64,000 bases of DNA, taken from NCBI GenBank assembly GCA_949752735.1, contig OX457041.1:29476900-29540899 (forward strand), read 5' to 3'. Shown here in pieces: positions 35,560 to 47,799 of the stretch. The position numbers and the translations under genes were made by a program. Each line of letters begins with the position of its first letter. The first letter of the stretch is position 1. The notes under the pieces were generated by a model. That model did no database searches. It worked only from the letters and a program-made list of their open reading frames with translations, and was not told the origin of the DNA. The stretch is from Lumbricus terrestris (taxonomy: Eukaryota; Annelida; Clitellata; Crassiclitellata; Lumbricidae).

Positions 35560-35863
35560 CTATGGCCTACTTGACCTTTCACGATTCCGCGATACAGACC
35601 TATATGTCATTCCAATTCAGCCTACCTCTGGAGAAGCTGGCAGTAATTTATGGGTCTATGACGGTTATTTCTGTAGGCCTATTGGTATCGACAACTTCAG
35701 ATTTTAACACACACTTCGCTCTCTACTTGTGGTCCATCCGGCTAGGTTCTACAAGTCTCTCAAGTCTTTTTTCTTTGTTCGTGGTTGGGCTGGGAGCGCC
35801 TTTGAGTAGTTTCTTCAAGGGGCGCTATATAAATGCTCTGAATGAATGAATGAATGAACAAAA
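35560..35863 (+). mobile_element. L2-like LINE fragment and tail
   Basis: The 3' end shows GGGAGCGCCTTTGAGTAG, CAAGGGGCGCTATATAAAT and (GAAT)n at 35840-35860, the clearest copy of this tail in the window. The sequence upstream of it has no convincing reverse-transcriptase motif. Confidence 0.6.
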
Positions 35864-35869
35864 TAGCCA

Positions 35870-36260
35870 ACGGTAAAATGAATTTTATAGCTGACTTTAG
35901 CTAGTCTATATAGCCTAAATGAACTTTTGTAAACGGAGGAGGGTTAAAGCTAATTTTTGCGTACGCATGTGGCTGTTCGCAAAATGTACGAGTTGCAACA
36001 GAATGAGAGGGTCAAAAATACGAATTTTTGCGTAGGTTACGTAATAATAGGCCTAATGGTTGGGCCTTTGTCGCCTGTAATATAAGAAGTTCGGAATTTT
36101 TTGCATTTGGCCTACTATGACCCGATGGGACTCCAAAAATGGATGGGTGTGGAGTCCATGACTCTTATCCATTTGGTGTGGACTCCAATTTTTGTGATGT
36201 GGTGCGTCCATGACGCCAAGAATTCAGACCTTAACGGAATCACTGCTGTCTACGCCTTTT
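35870..36260. other. Intergenic, nothing recognised
   Basis: Contains short GGAGTCCATGAC / GACTCCAATTTTTG repeats near 36125-36215 but no defined element. Confidence 0.4.
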
Positions 36261-36602
36261 TAGTTATCTCTTGGTCAATAATTATTTATTGGCAGATTAT
36301 CTCTTGGTTAATTATCTCTTGGTTAGATATCTCTTGGTTAATCATCTCTTGGTTAATTAGCTCTTGGTTAATTATCTCTTGGTTAATTATCTATTGGTTA
36401 ATTATCTCTTGCTTAATTATCTCTTGGTTAATTATCTCTTGGTTAATTATCTATTGGTTAATTATCTCTTGCTTAATTATCTCTTGGTTAATTATCTCTT
36501 AGTTAATTATCTATTGGCTAATTATCTCTTGCTTAATTATCTCTTGCTTAATTATCTCTTGCTTAATTATTTCTTGGCTAATTATCTCTTGGTTAATCAT
36601 CT
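36261..36602. repeat. 15-bp minisatellite
   Basis: About 22 copies of ATTATCTCTTGGTTA with GGTTA/GCTTA and CTCTT/CTATT variants. Because 15 is divisible by 3, it produces artefact frames of IISWL or VNYLL repeats. Confidence 0.95.
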
Positions 36603-36798
36603 GAGAAAACTCGTTTGGCCGTAGGAGACCTACGAAGGTGCTTAAGTTAAATATGATGTATCGAATGATAGATCTACACCGACCTTCTGCAATCAGAATA
36701 AAGACTTCGTCACTAACCACTGTGTGGCCGATGCTTCCTTTAACTCTTTGGTGACAGGTTGCCAAGACTGGGTAGAGCTCTTTGCTGGATGGCCTTTG

Positions 36799-36952
36799 CA
36801 TGGGCGGACTTTGGTTTCCGTTCTTGGAGGGGTTAAAGCCTTCTTGGGTGGGGGGGCTAAGCCCGGAAAAAGATACCATTTACACGGTAAAAATTAATTT
36901 GGGTCTTCTTGGGGACTTTAGCCCCCCTAGCCCCTGATAAACTCCGCCCATG
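36799..36952. mobile_element. hAT-like MITE, family CATGGGCGGA, copy 1
   Basis: A 154-bp element starting CATGGGCGGACTTTGG and ending AAACTCCGCCCATG, with 8-bp duplication GGCCTTTG/GGCTTTTG (7 of 8; 36791-36798 and 36953-36960). Inside are GGGGGGGCTAAGCCCG and its near-complement. The second copy is at 51589-51746 in opposite orientation. Confidence 0.85.
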
Positions 36953-36960
36953 GGCTTTTG

Positions 36961-38339
36961 TTTTCTGACTTTTTTATTAGGCATATGAACACTATTCCCT
37001 TGCTTCTGCAATTCCAAATTACATCCAGCTACTTGTTTTCTGGTAAACAGTTTTCCACGCTGCAATAATTTATAACTCACCATCTTAAATACGTTTAGAT
37101 GTCTACATCTATTTTTAATCATAGCGTTGCTATTACAATCTCTTTTGCTTCATATTTTCCATACATGTGGCATATATAATATAATACATGCATATATTAG
37201 GTTCAACGATGCATTCTAGTTTCACCATTCTGCACAACAATGTACAGACCGCGTGTACATGTCTTATTGTACTCAAAGGACAACGTTTCCATTCAACTGC
37301 ATGGCAAGTTGTCTACCCTGAGGCCATCCAGCCAGTGAGAGGCGGGTGAAGTGGGTGGAATCTCGGCAAAGCGTTGTTAGTAGATATGAGTAATGTTTAG
37401 GATGAGGAAATTTCTCTTCACTCATCCATCATAGCCATTCCCAAACAGAAGAGCTGCTCGGAAAACCAAAGAACGAGACTCCGCTTCACCTAAAACATTC
37501 ATCTTCATTCAGTTAATGTGGCGTTGATGTCACGTTTTCACCGCATATGATAACCACAGTTAATGACGGCGACGCCTTCCCATACATCGGCAGCTTCCGC
37601 TTACCTGCTATACGGTACCCTAAATTAGTAGCAGTCAAAATAGAATAACAACCATAGACGTCATGAATAATAAACGACGATGCTCTGTCTCTCTGTCTCG
37701 CTCTCTGTCTCTGTATCTGTCTCTTCTTTCCTCCTCTCCCTCTCTCTCTTTCTGACTGTTTGTCCCTCTCTCTCCATCTCCCTCTCTCTTCCGGGATACT
37801 TGAGTGGTTCGCATCAGCCAGCGTCGACCCGAGTAGCCGAACCGGAGACCAAACTGAGAAACGCAATTCGCAATTGATTCTTTTACCACTATACAAAACA
37901 TTCAGCCATCTGTATTCAAACATAGCCACTATCATCAGTTTTTATATTGAAAAGTTGTCGTGTTATATTCTCAAGTTTTTTTTTATAATACCCGGTATAA
38001 AGTGTATTGCAGTTTCAAGGCGTTATATCATTATGCAGATATGCATACACATACACATACACATAGGCCTACACATACACAATACACATAGGCATACGTG
38101 CATTTTATCAGGTTCACAGTTCTTATTCCGAGGCGAATTCTGCATGAAATTCTAGACAATTTGCAAGACTAGTATTTATACTTGTTTTTAAAATGCAAAT
38201 TGTCAAGCAAGATTGCGTGAGTTGATAGTAACACATGACAACAAGTTGAACAGGATTCGCAGTTAAATGTGTGGCAACCTGCAGGTCGTCCTTCTGTCCA
38301 ACTGATCATCTCACAGTCACTTTAAAAATATAAGTTGAA
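36961..38339. other. Intergenic with a CT-rich patch
   Basis: A degenerate (CTCT/CTGT)n pyrimidine stretch lies at about 37684-37795. Otherwise no gene or element recognised. Confidence 0.4.
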
Positions 38340-38440
38340 GGCTGAGTCTATTTTTTTAGCGGGTATCGAACTCTCGTCCTTCTGACTTTCCTACCAGCAT
38401 GTTACAATTCAACCATCTTCCGCTCCAGTTAGCAGTATAT
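38340..38440 (-). mobile_element. tRNA-derived SINE remnant
   Basis: On the minus strand there is an A-box-like GATGGTTGAATTG and, about 40 bases on, a B-box AGTTCGATACC with CGAGAG before it. This has tRNA-like spacing but no functional tRNA fold that I can complete. Confidence 0.5.
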
Positions 38441-38529
38441 TATACATAAAGCGTGCATAGTTATCGAAATGACTTCAAAATCATGCAACTAACCTATATG
38501 CAACTTCCTGCAATTCTCCCAGCTCAAAT

Positions 38530-39065
38530 ATCCTCGCGAGCTATTCACCATTCATCCAACCAAACCACTCCAGCCGATCATCCAGTTCTCCGAGTCTTTC
38601 TCGACCCCTGTCACTGCACATCTCAAGTTTTCCAACCGATCCCCATCTAACACTGCACGACGTCTCTGAAAAGATCTTCGACATGAATTCCTCAATTTTT
38701 GATTCCTCAAATTTTAATTCCTTAATTTTCAACTCCTAAATTTTTAATTCCTCAAAATTACTCAATTTTTAATTTCTCAATTTTTAATTCCTCAATTTTT
38801 TAATTCCTCAATTTTTTAATCCTCAATTTTCAATTCCTCAATTTTTAATTCCTCAATTTTTAATTCCTCAATTTTTAATTCCTCAATCTCCAATTCTTCA
38901 CTAAGACAGCACCCCTACCACTCTGATCCTCAGGCAACCTCCTTTGCCATACTCTAATGGGCAAATCCTCTGACTCAACGCAGCGCTCGTGAATAAGCCG
39001 GTGCCCTGCAAATGGCTTTCAAGTGGCGCTTTTTAGCAGTTCAAAGGTTACGCTTACGATTGCGC
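38530..39065 (+). pseudogene. LINE fragment (L2/Nimb-like) expanded by a minisatellite
   Basis: Before the array, the frame gives PVTAHLKFSNRSPSNTARRL followed by W, resembling the C-terminal SNRS...LWNDLP region of these LINEs. After the array comes a 3' tail AACGCAGCGCTCGTGAATAA with TACGATTG, matched at 58090-58170. The 16-bp array at 38676-38890 splits the element. Confidence 0.5.
38676..38890. repeat. 16-bp minisatellite
   Basis: About 12 imperfect copies of TCCTCAATTTTTAATT. Confidence 0.85.
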
Positions 39066-39394
39066 AATACAGAGCTGTTTCAGACAGACACTTTGTTCCC
39101 TTGTTGAAATGTAATATCTGGTCATAATAATATGACTAACTGAATTACCGGAGAATATCGTCTCCTGATATTCGCTGTCTGTCTGTTTATCTGACATGCA
39201 AAGACATCGGAGATCTACTCGACCTCACACGAAATGAAACTGAAACACACGGGTGAAAATTTTACCATATTATAACACGGATTGTTTTGTGCATTTGGAT
39301 GATTGCGTACTGGATAAGTACACAATAGAGCAACTGCAGATACCGTACTCCTCTTCCCTCTTCCCTTTTGACATCGGTCGGCGAATGTTTCTTA

Positions 39395-40750
39395 CAGTGA
39401 TATTTTCATTAACGATAAGTAAAATTAGAACTGAAAATATTGATTTCCGTTCAGTGTAACTTTAACTGTAACTGAAATTATTTTGAGAACGAAAACTGAA
39501 ATAGAACTGAAATTAAGCACAATGAACGAAAATTAGAATAAAAACGAAAATTAATTTTAGAACGGAAATTAATGAAAAAATTGGAAATTTTAGTTCATAA
39601 CCTTTCCTAAGCAGTTGAGTTTGCAAATATCTAAAAGGCGCACATACTTTCTGACTCTTAAAACTTTAGTATCTTTGGCCTAGCACGTGCTTTCGTGTGC
39701 AATTTATTATGGTCTTTTGCATTTAGACCTCTCTCCTGTCAGTTAATAATTTTCAACATCATGATAAGAATGTGGTTATGTGAAAATCACTGAATACCGG
39801 AGTGCAAAATTTCAACCATGATAACTTTGTGCAGCTTGCTCACTGGGCTAAATGAAAATACCATGTATTGTCTAAATAGGCATACTGGAACGAAACAGAC
39901 AAATAGGCCTAGCCTAACCATGCAACGCTTGTACCCTAAAACGGACGTTTCTGGATGTTTCTAGTAAACTTTTCAACAAATTTTAATTTGTCTTCCTCAG
40001 TGAATAAGCGCACACAAAATGCTATGAAATATATTCAGGGATGGCGCGAAACTTTCATGTGACTGATTCGAGTCAGCAGCTTCACCACGGAGAAAGCACA
40101 AGCGCTGCATAAATGTGTAAAAGATAGAAATGTAACGTGGTCGACCAATTCAATGGAATATGATATAAGAAGAGTGTAATTAGCTATTGTCAACATGTTA
40201 GCGGATTGGTGCCATCCAGCAACTATTGCCAATTTAAAGTTTCAGGGAATTATGTAAACTATATCTGGAGTTCAAATTGCTTTGGTTTTTGTAGTAAAAT
40301 TACGCATAATTATTTTTGGAGGGAAGGACGGCAAGTCTATGGCAGCATGGCCCCACTTGCAGAAGATGTTGAAACCCCGGCTTTTCAAACTTATAGAAGA
40401 AACAAATAGTTTTATGGGTGAAGAATTCTAATAGGTGGGAGAAGAAACTGTCAGCAAATGTCAGCTAATGTCACTGAAAATAGTAGGTTCTTTAAAATTA
40501 AGAAGCATGTCGATAATAAAAATGTTCGATCTTGGTTTTATTTGAGGCAAGTTCTAGGCCTATAAAGAAGTAAAACTGAAATTATTTCTATGCAAGAACT
40601 GAATTGAGAACTGAAATTATTCTAAAAACTGAATTAGAAGTATAACTGAAATTTTTTGAAGAACTGTAATTGAACTAGAACTGAAATTGAGGAAGACCGA
40701 ACTGAAATAGAAGTAAAACGAAAATTATTTGCTGAAGTAAAATATCACTG
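39395..40750. mobile_element. hAT-like DNA transposon with subterminal repeats
   Basis: 1356 bp starting CAGTGATATTTTCATTAACG and ending AAATATCACTG, giving a 12-bp perfect inverted repeat CAGTGATATTTT. The duplication is GTTTCTTA/GTTTTTTA (7 of 8; 39387-39394 and 40751-40758). Many GAACTGAAATT direct repeats crowd both ends (39430-39560 and 40565-40735), as hAT subterminal transposase-binding repeats do. No transposase frame remains in the AT-rich middle. Confidence 0.8.
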
Positions 40751-40841
40751 GTTTTTTATGGTTCTTGGGTCTCGCATTGATCCTTGTAATTAATTAAAAC
40801 ATTAAGTCGCATACAACATAAAACATGAAAATGAGAATAAT

Positions 40842-41391
40842 ACATTATTATATATAATATGTAAATAATAAATTTTAATATATAATATATAAATAATAAA
40901 TTATAATATACAATATATAAATAATAAATTATAATATACAATATATAAATAATAAATTATAATATACAATATATAAATAATAAATTATAATTTATAATAT
41001 ATAAATAATAAATTATAATACACAATATATAAATAATAAATTATAATATACAATATATAAATAATAAATTATAATATACAATATATAAATAATAAATTAT
41101 AATTTATAATATATAAATAATAAATTATAATACACAATATATAAATAAAAAAAATTAATATATGACATAAAAATAATAAATTATAATATATAATATAAAT
41201 GAAAATGATAAATTATAATATACAATATATAAATAATAAATTATAATTTATAATATATAAATAATAAATTATAATACATAATATATAAATAATAAATTAT
41301 AATATACAATATACAAATAATAAATTATAGTATACAGTGTATATATATAATAAATTATAATATACAGTATATAAATAATAAATTTAACCAG
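40842..41391. repeat. 28-bp AT-rich minisatellite
   Basis: About 19 imperfect copies of a 28-bp unit containing AAATAATAAATTATAATATA, with TACAATAT/TATAATAT/CACAATAT variants. Confidence 0.9.
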
Positions 41392-41457
41392 TTTTCGTAC
41401 ATAACAAACAGTTTTAAACATGCGACAGTGACAGAAACGCAGTTGAATAAGCAGTGA

Positions 41458-42395
41458 CATTGTTGTTATGAGATAAAAATTTAAAGATAACATGTGAATG
41501 ATCACTTCAATCACATGTTATCATGTTGTTATGAGATAAGAATTTAAAGATAACATGTGAATGATCACATCAATCACATGTGATCATGTTGTTATGAGAT
41601 ATATGAGATAAGAATTTAAAGATAACATGTGAATGGTCGATTCAATCACATGTTATCATGTTGTTATGAAATAAGAATTTAAAGATAACATGTGAATGGT
41701 CGATTCAATCACATGTTATCATGTTGTTATGAAATAAGAATTTAAAGATAACATGTGAATGGTCGATTCAATCACATGTTATCATGTTGTTAAGAAATAA
41801 GAATTTAAAGATAACATGTGAATGGTCGATTCAATCACATGTTATCATGTTGTTATGAAATAAGAATTTAAAGATGAAATGTGAATGGTCGATTCAATCA
41901 CATGTTATCATGTTGTTATGAAATAAGATTTTAAAGATAACATGTGAATGGTCGATTCAATCACATGTTATCATGTTGTTATGAATTAAGAATTTAAAGA
42001 TAACATGTGAATGGTCGATTCAATCACATGTTATCATGTTGTTAAGAAATAAGAATTTAAAGATAACATGTGAATGGTCGATTCAATCACATGTTATCAT
42101 GTTGTTATGAAATAAGAATTTAAAGATAACATGTGAATGGTCGATTCAATCACATGTTATCATGTTGTTTTGAAATAAGAATTTAAAGATAACATGTGAA
42201 TGGTCGATTCAATCACATGTTATCATGTTGTTATGAAATAAGAATTTAAAGATAACATGTGAATGGTCGATTCAATCACATGTTATCATGTTGTTATGAA
42301 ATAAGAATTTAAAGATAACATGTGAATGGTCGATTCAATCACATGTGATCATGTTGTTATGAGATAAAAATTTAAAGATAACATGTCAAATGTCG
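41458..42395. repeat. 63-bp satellite with a hairpin in each unit
   Basis: Fifteen tandem units; the regular ones are exactly 63 bp apart (41657, 41720, 41783 and so on to 42350). Each unit contains GATAACATGTGA and its perfect reverse complement TCACATGTTATC separated by about 13 bases, so every unit can form a 12-bp stem. Middle units are nearly identical; the first three and the last are variant. Confidence 0.95.
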
Positions 42396-42569
42396 CATCA
42401 ATCAAGTCCACTACAGTGTAGGCCAGTCTCTCTACAGACACAATGTCATATTTGTCTCCATGTCCTTCGGACTCCGTCTTTGTTCCGAGTCGATGGAAAA
42501 CTGAATGATGCCTGCGATTATCCGAGACTGGGATCAACATCCATTGGCTCCTGAGAGCAGAAGCTACGA

Positions 42570-43024
42570 CGCTCTGTGCCTCTCTTTGTCTCCGTCTCTG
42601 TCTCTCTGTGTTTCTGTCTCCGTCTTTCTGTTTGTCCGTCCGTCCGTCTGTCTCCGTCTGTCTGTCTGTCTGTCTGTCTCCGTCTGTCTGTTTGTCTGTC
42701 CGTCTGTCTGTCTGTCTGTCTGATCAGACGACGTTCAGCTGTTGACTTATCGATTGACTCCTTCCTTCCTTCCTCTATTTCCTTCCTTCCGTTCCCATCC
42801 GTCGACGTCTTAGCACGAACCATCCTCTCCATCTTCTTCCTCTTCCTTTCTCCTCTCCATCTTCCTCTTCTTCCTCTTTCTCTTTCTCCTCCTCCTCCTC
42901 TTGCTCCTCCTATTCCTCTTCTTCCTCCTATTCCTCCTCCTTCTCCTCCTCCCCCTTCTCCTCCTCCTCCTCCTCCTCCTCCTCCTCCTCCTCCTCCTCC
43001 TCCTCCTCCTCCTCCTCCTCCTCC
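42570..43024. repeat. Pyrimidine-rich arrays (CTGT)n and (CTC)n
   Basis: (CTGT/CCGT)n at about 42575-42722, then mixed CTTCC, ending in a long (CTC)n at about 42957-43024. Encodes only low-complexity artefact frames. Confidence 0.9.
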
Positions 43025-44667
43025 AGTCTTCCAATATCATCGGAGCGAGACGTGACAATCATTTCGATGGTCGTCCTTTGAACACTCATCACACACTTAC
43101 CGATGATCTGTCTGCTGCTGCTGTTGCTCTCAGCGCCACCGTCTGAGGCGATCACGACCAGGTCCTTGTGTCGACCGAACGACCGACGGACGGACGGGTG
43201 AGGCAGGCGACCGGGTTGGCAACGACGACGACGACGACGACACGAAGTCTTTGGAGACGGATCGTCCCCTGATCTCGTCTTCTCATGAAGTCTAACGTAC
43301 ACCTACGCCTCCTTGGTCGCCCATTGACTCTGTCTACGCATACACAACTACACAACTGCACCGTCGGTGTGTGTCTCTACCTATGTGTGCGTCTCACTGT
43401 ATGTATCAACGTTTCTCCTTGTAGGCCTATGTGCTTCCCTTCAATCGTTCATGTCTAGGTGTTTAACATGTATTGTCTACTGTCTGTGTTATTCCTCCAT
43501 CGGGTTAAATCCTCCCCCTCCTTCCTCTCCTCCCTCCCACGTTCCTCTCGTCCATCCATCCATCCATCCATCAGTGCATGTCTCTAGCGATGAAAGTATA
43601 TTTAACTTCCCTTTCTCCAGATCCTTCGGTCAATCATTTACCCTCGCTTACTCCTTCGTCGCCCTTCCCATCAACCCCTCTAACCATTCATCAGAAGATG
43701 TCATTTGCTAACAGCTCCTGTTACAGCCAGCCACACGCCCATGCTACAGCTGCAGCACTTTGCCTCTCCTCTCCTCACACTCCACACTGCTGCAGTAGAC
43801 CGCACTTCATTTCCTAATTCCATTTCGTTCACGATGTTTTCACGTAATGGTCGGTTTAATTGTTCGTCCGTTCATCCATCCATCCATCCGTCCGCCCACC
43901 CGCCCACCCGTCCGTCCGTTCGTCCGCCCGCCCGCCCGCCCATCCATCAGTCTCTCTTTGTCGCCTGTCCATCCGTCTCTCTGAGTCCACAACTTAGAAA
44001 CAGAAATGCTGAGAAGGTGAATAAGAAAAAGAAATACTTCTCATAGCATAGTGCGATGCAGGAGACAATAGATAGTCTGCCAGGTATAGAGCTCAGTGTG
44101 GCATCTCATAATTTATATTATCGTTATGCTCCTACAACTGCAGACTTAGTAAAGTGTTAATGCATTTAGGACAATGGATAATTATGTAAATAGGGTCTAC
44201 TCGAATAATACATCACTGGCACATAAACTTTTTTTAAATCAGAAACCGTTCGGTCGGCTATTTAATTCTGAACCTTTGTACATTGAGGTTAGCTAGAGCT
44301 GCTGCAGAGGAATAGTCACTACCACTATCTGGGGTAAAGTTACGCCAAAGCCACTCCCCAACCATATGAACATTGATGATCTCCCGATGACTGCTGGCTG
44401 CTGGCTATCTGAAATGTGGCTGCGCTTCGGCAACATTAGTATAAAATTATATGGACTACGGTATGAACGGTGGGACTAATGCATCCAGAGTCCTCTGTGG
44501 TTGGTGGTCATCCAGTGATCAACAATTTATTACATATTGGGGATTAACTCATGACCTTCAGATTTGCATCTCTCCACTTTCGCAAATTCAGCTCTGATCT
44601 CACTCTATAGGCCTTCCGACAAAATTTTATGGAAAACCTGGCACACATGATCCATATATGCGTATTT
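43025..44667. other. Intergenic, C/T-biased
   Basis: Contains (CCAT)n and (CCGT/CCGC)n patches at about 43550-43575 and 43860-43950. No gene recognised. Confidence 0.4.
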
Positions 44668-44855
44668 ATATACATACATACATACATACATACATACATA
44701 CATACATACATACATACATACATACATACATACATACATACATACACACATACATACATACATACATACATGCATACATACATACATACATACATACATA
44801 CATACATACATACATACATACATACATACATACATACATACATACATACATACAT
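44668..44855. repeat. (TACA)n microsatellite, left part
   Basis: Interrupted at 44856 by a DNA transposon and resumed at 46993. Confidence 0.9.
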
Positions 44856-46992
44856 TAGTGTGGTCCTTATTTTAAAATTTTGGGTTTTTCAAAGTCGAAC
44901 CCTATAAACCTGTTCCAATAGACAAAGTAATAACTCGTGCAAAAATCTAGTCCATTTGCTTAACATTTAGAGGTAGCTCAAGAAGGTTGAATTTATTGGT
45001 ATATTCCATAGTTGGTTATCAATGAATAAATCAATACAAAAATTCAGGAAACTTTATTATTGTGATACTTATTTTCATGCTTACGTCCAATCCTCCATAG
45101 TTTGACATTGCGCAGATGAATGCTTTTAGCCTAATTAAAATCTAAGAAGATAAAGACTTTTTGATTGCCCAGAGAGAGAAAGGTCGTCGTGGCTGCATGA
45201 TTTCTGTAGACAGTGTGCTTACAGCAAAGGAACAGCGAGTAGCGAAACGAAACCGGGCAGCAATGAGCAGAAAGCTGCTAGCTGATAAACAGAAGGAAAC
45301 GGCTGATAGGCCTAAGCTTATTACAATGTAGAATCAAGTCAGCCTCTAATATTGATGAAAGCAATGACAATTCCAGCACTTCAGGAGAAAACCAAGAAGA
45401 GGTTTGTGGACTCACAGCACCTGCAACAAAGGCTGCAAGCCGCAAAAGAGGGCGTGACTGAACATCATGACACCCAGTTTAGCTGTAGTCCTGGATAGAA
45501 CGAAACTGAGCGACAGAAAGGCAACATTTGTATTAGCAACAATTGCTCAAAGCCTTGGCCATGATGTCCTGGAGTTAAATGTCAATCGTTCGTCAATCCA
45601 TATAGCTATAGAGAGCACTATCGAGCGGAAATTGCTTCACAGCTTAAAGAGCAGTTTCAAGGAAATGTCTCACTCGAGGTTCACTGGGATGGCAAACTCC
45701 TGAGAGATTTTACTTGGAAGGAACCTGTTGATCGATTGCCAGTAATAGTTGCGGGAGCTGGAGTGAATCAGTTACTTGGTGTTCCGAAATTGACTTCCGG
45801 TAGAGGTGAAGCTCAGGCCTCCGCTGTAGCCCATTTGATAGAAAACTGGGGCCTTGTTGAAAACATAGAGCTTGTGATAATTTTCCTTGGAGGTGTACCA
45901 CCACGCGGAATATCATTTAGGGCTCCTGGAGCCACACACCATGCTAGGTGGATGGCAAAAGCACTGTACTCCTTAAAGATATGGATGTTCCGTGGTCAAT
46001 TTAAACTTGTCGCTAGAGAAGAGAAGGGACTCAAGAATATGTGCATCTTCATAGTTCGCATCTATTTCAGAGCCTGGTTCATGGCTTCAAATCTATATTG
46101 CATCTTCAAATCATGATCTTAACTTCCTTCAGCTCTTGAACCAGTACGAAACAGTGAACAGATCTATAGCCAATGCCACGCAAAAGATATTTGCTGATCA
46201 CCTATGGTACCAGAGTGAAGAACTCGTCGGCTTTGCCTTTTTGATGCATCAGTGTCTGTTGAATCCAAATGAGCAATGGTAAAGGCAATTAATGGAAAGA
46301 AAGCTACAGAAGAACCTACCAAACGCGCCAAAATTGAAATGAGGAAATGTCAAAACATGAGAATTGAAGACTTCGTGACAACAAATACAATGAATTTCTT
46401 CTGCCGGCTTGGCATTTCGGCTGGATTTCTGAATTTCGATCCGGACTTACGGCCACAGCAAGATGATTATAAGGATGCCATCAAGACTGTTGAACATCTG
46501 AGGGCTGTCAATGACAATGCTGAAAGAGGTGTTGCCCTCATTGAGGAGTACAACAGCATTATCGCGAAAAAAGAAAATAAAAAACAGTTTTTGCTTCAAG
46601 TCGTCCAGGAACATCGTCGACTGTTTCCAACTTACAGAAAAGACTTCTTTAGTTCAAGATCGTTACCATGCAATTCATAGACAATTGCAGGATAGGAACT
46701 CTGCTGAAGGACTGTAATCAAGCTTCCCATAGACTCTCTACAAATAATATGGCTAATTTTTTACCTGGCTGAAGTTTGCTAAGATGTATATCTAATTTGT
46801 AATTTTGTATGTAAAATTCATGGTTTCGCAGAAATCAAGGAAAATTAAGGTCTCGTGAGCTATCTCTAAATGTTAAAATATTCACCTACAATTTGACTGG
46901 AGATGATTCTGTACTAATTGGAACCTATCTGAGGGGTTTTACCAAAAGAAATCAAACATTTATTTTTTCCTGTACTGCTAAGGACCACACTA
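44856..46992 (+). mobile_element. hAT-like DNA transposon with decayed transposase
   Basis: 2137 bp with a perfect 14-bp terminal inverted repeat TAGTGTGGTCCTTA. The flanks both read ACATACAT, compatible with an 8-bp duplication but ambiguous in a (TACA)n target. A subterminal inverted block AACATTTAGAG(G/A)TAGCTCA lies near both ends. It carries the broken gene at 45467-46680. Confidence 0.8.
45467..46680 (+). pseudogene. Transposase-like gene, frameshifted and internally deleted
   Basis: Pieces in different frames: LAVVLDRTKLSDRKATF and IAQSLGHDVLELNVNRSSI (45467 on), then DRLPVIVAGAGVNQLLGVPK (about 45733), APGATHHARWMAKALYSLKI and FRGQFKLVAREEKGLKN (to 46090), NQYETVNRSIANAT and LWYQSEELVGFAF in another frame (46109-46240), and a C-terminal part from 46276. 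From memory these match a multi-copy protein family common in invertebrate genomes. The middle segment, between ENWGLVENIE and LVIIFLGGVPPRGISF, seems deleted. At least three frame changes and a stop make it non-functional. Confidence 0.65.
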
Positions 46993-47395
46993 ACATACAT
47001 ACATACATACATACATACATACATACATACATACATACATGCATACATTCATACATACATTAATTCATACATACATAGGCTACATACATACATACAAACA
47101 TACATACATACATACATACATACATACATACATACATACATACATACATTCATACATACATTAATTCATACATACATACATACATACATACAAACATACA
47201 TACATACATACATACATATATGCATACATGCATACATACATACATACATTTGTGCATTCATACATACATGCATATTACATACATACATACATACATACAT
47301 GCATACTGGCATGTACATACATATACATGTATATACATACATACATTTATGCATACTTACATGCATACATACATATATGTGAGCACTGAGCATGC
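46993..47395. repeat. (TACA)n microsatellite, right part
   Basis: Imperfect continuation of the array, with TTAATTCATA and ATGCATACTGG interruptions. Confidence 0.9.
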
Positions 47396-47799
47396 ATGAA
47401 TGGTGAAATCAGGAGAGAATTTCCCGAGGCATTGCTCACACTGTAGGCCTATAATAGGAGGAGGGCATAGCGACCGGAAAGAATTGTGCAAGTGTATTAT
47501 AAGCGTAGGCCTATATATGTCTACAATAGACATATTGTTTGTGTTCGTTCGTGATGTTCGTTTGTCCTCGAGCGATATTCGCTCATCTGACGATGAATCC
47601 ATCTCACGTTCCTCATCGTCTCTTCTATCAGATTAAATGTAACATTTAATTGTGTTTTATGTCTAATTCGATCTGCACAAAACATGCAACCGATCATTTA
47701 TACACCTGGTCAGACTGCATGCCGGATAAATTGATAATTCAATTGGCACACACCGTCTGGTATTATAGGGAACCGTAGATATGCAAACTTTCATACACA
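47396..47799. other. Intergenic, nothing recognised
   Basis: Two TAGGCCTA palindromes near 47445 and 47506. No gene seen. Confidence 0.4.

Noticed and set aside
36101..36624. IISWL and VNYLL repeat proteins
   Set aside because: The 15-bp minisatellite is a multiple of three, so frames stay open without selection.
38340..38440. Functional tRNA gene
   Set aside because: A- and B-box-like motifs are present, but I could not complete an acceptor stem or anticodon arm; more likely a SINE remnant.
41458..42395. CRISPR-like array of regularly spaced repeats
   Set aside because: Units are fully tandem with no unique spacers, and the DNA is eukaryotic; it is a satellite.
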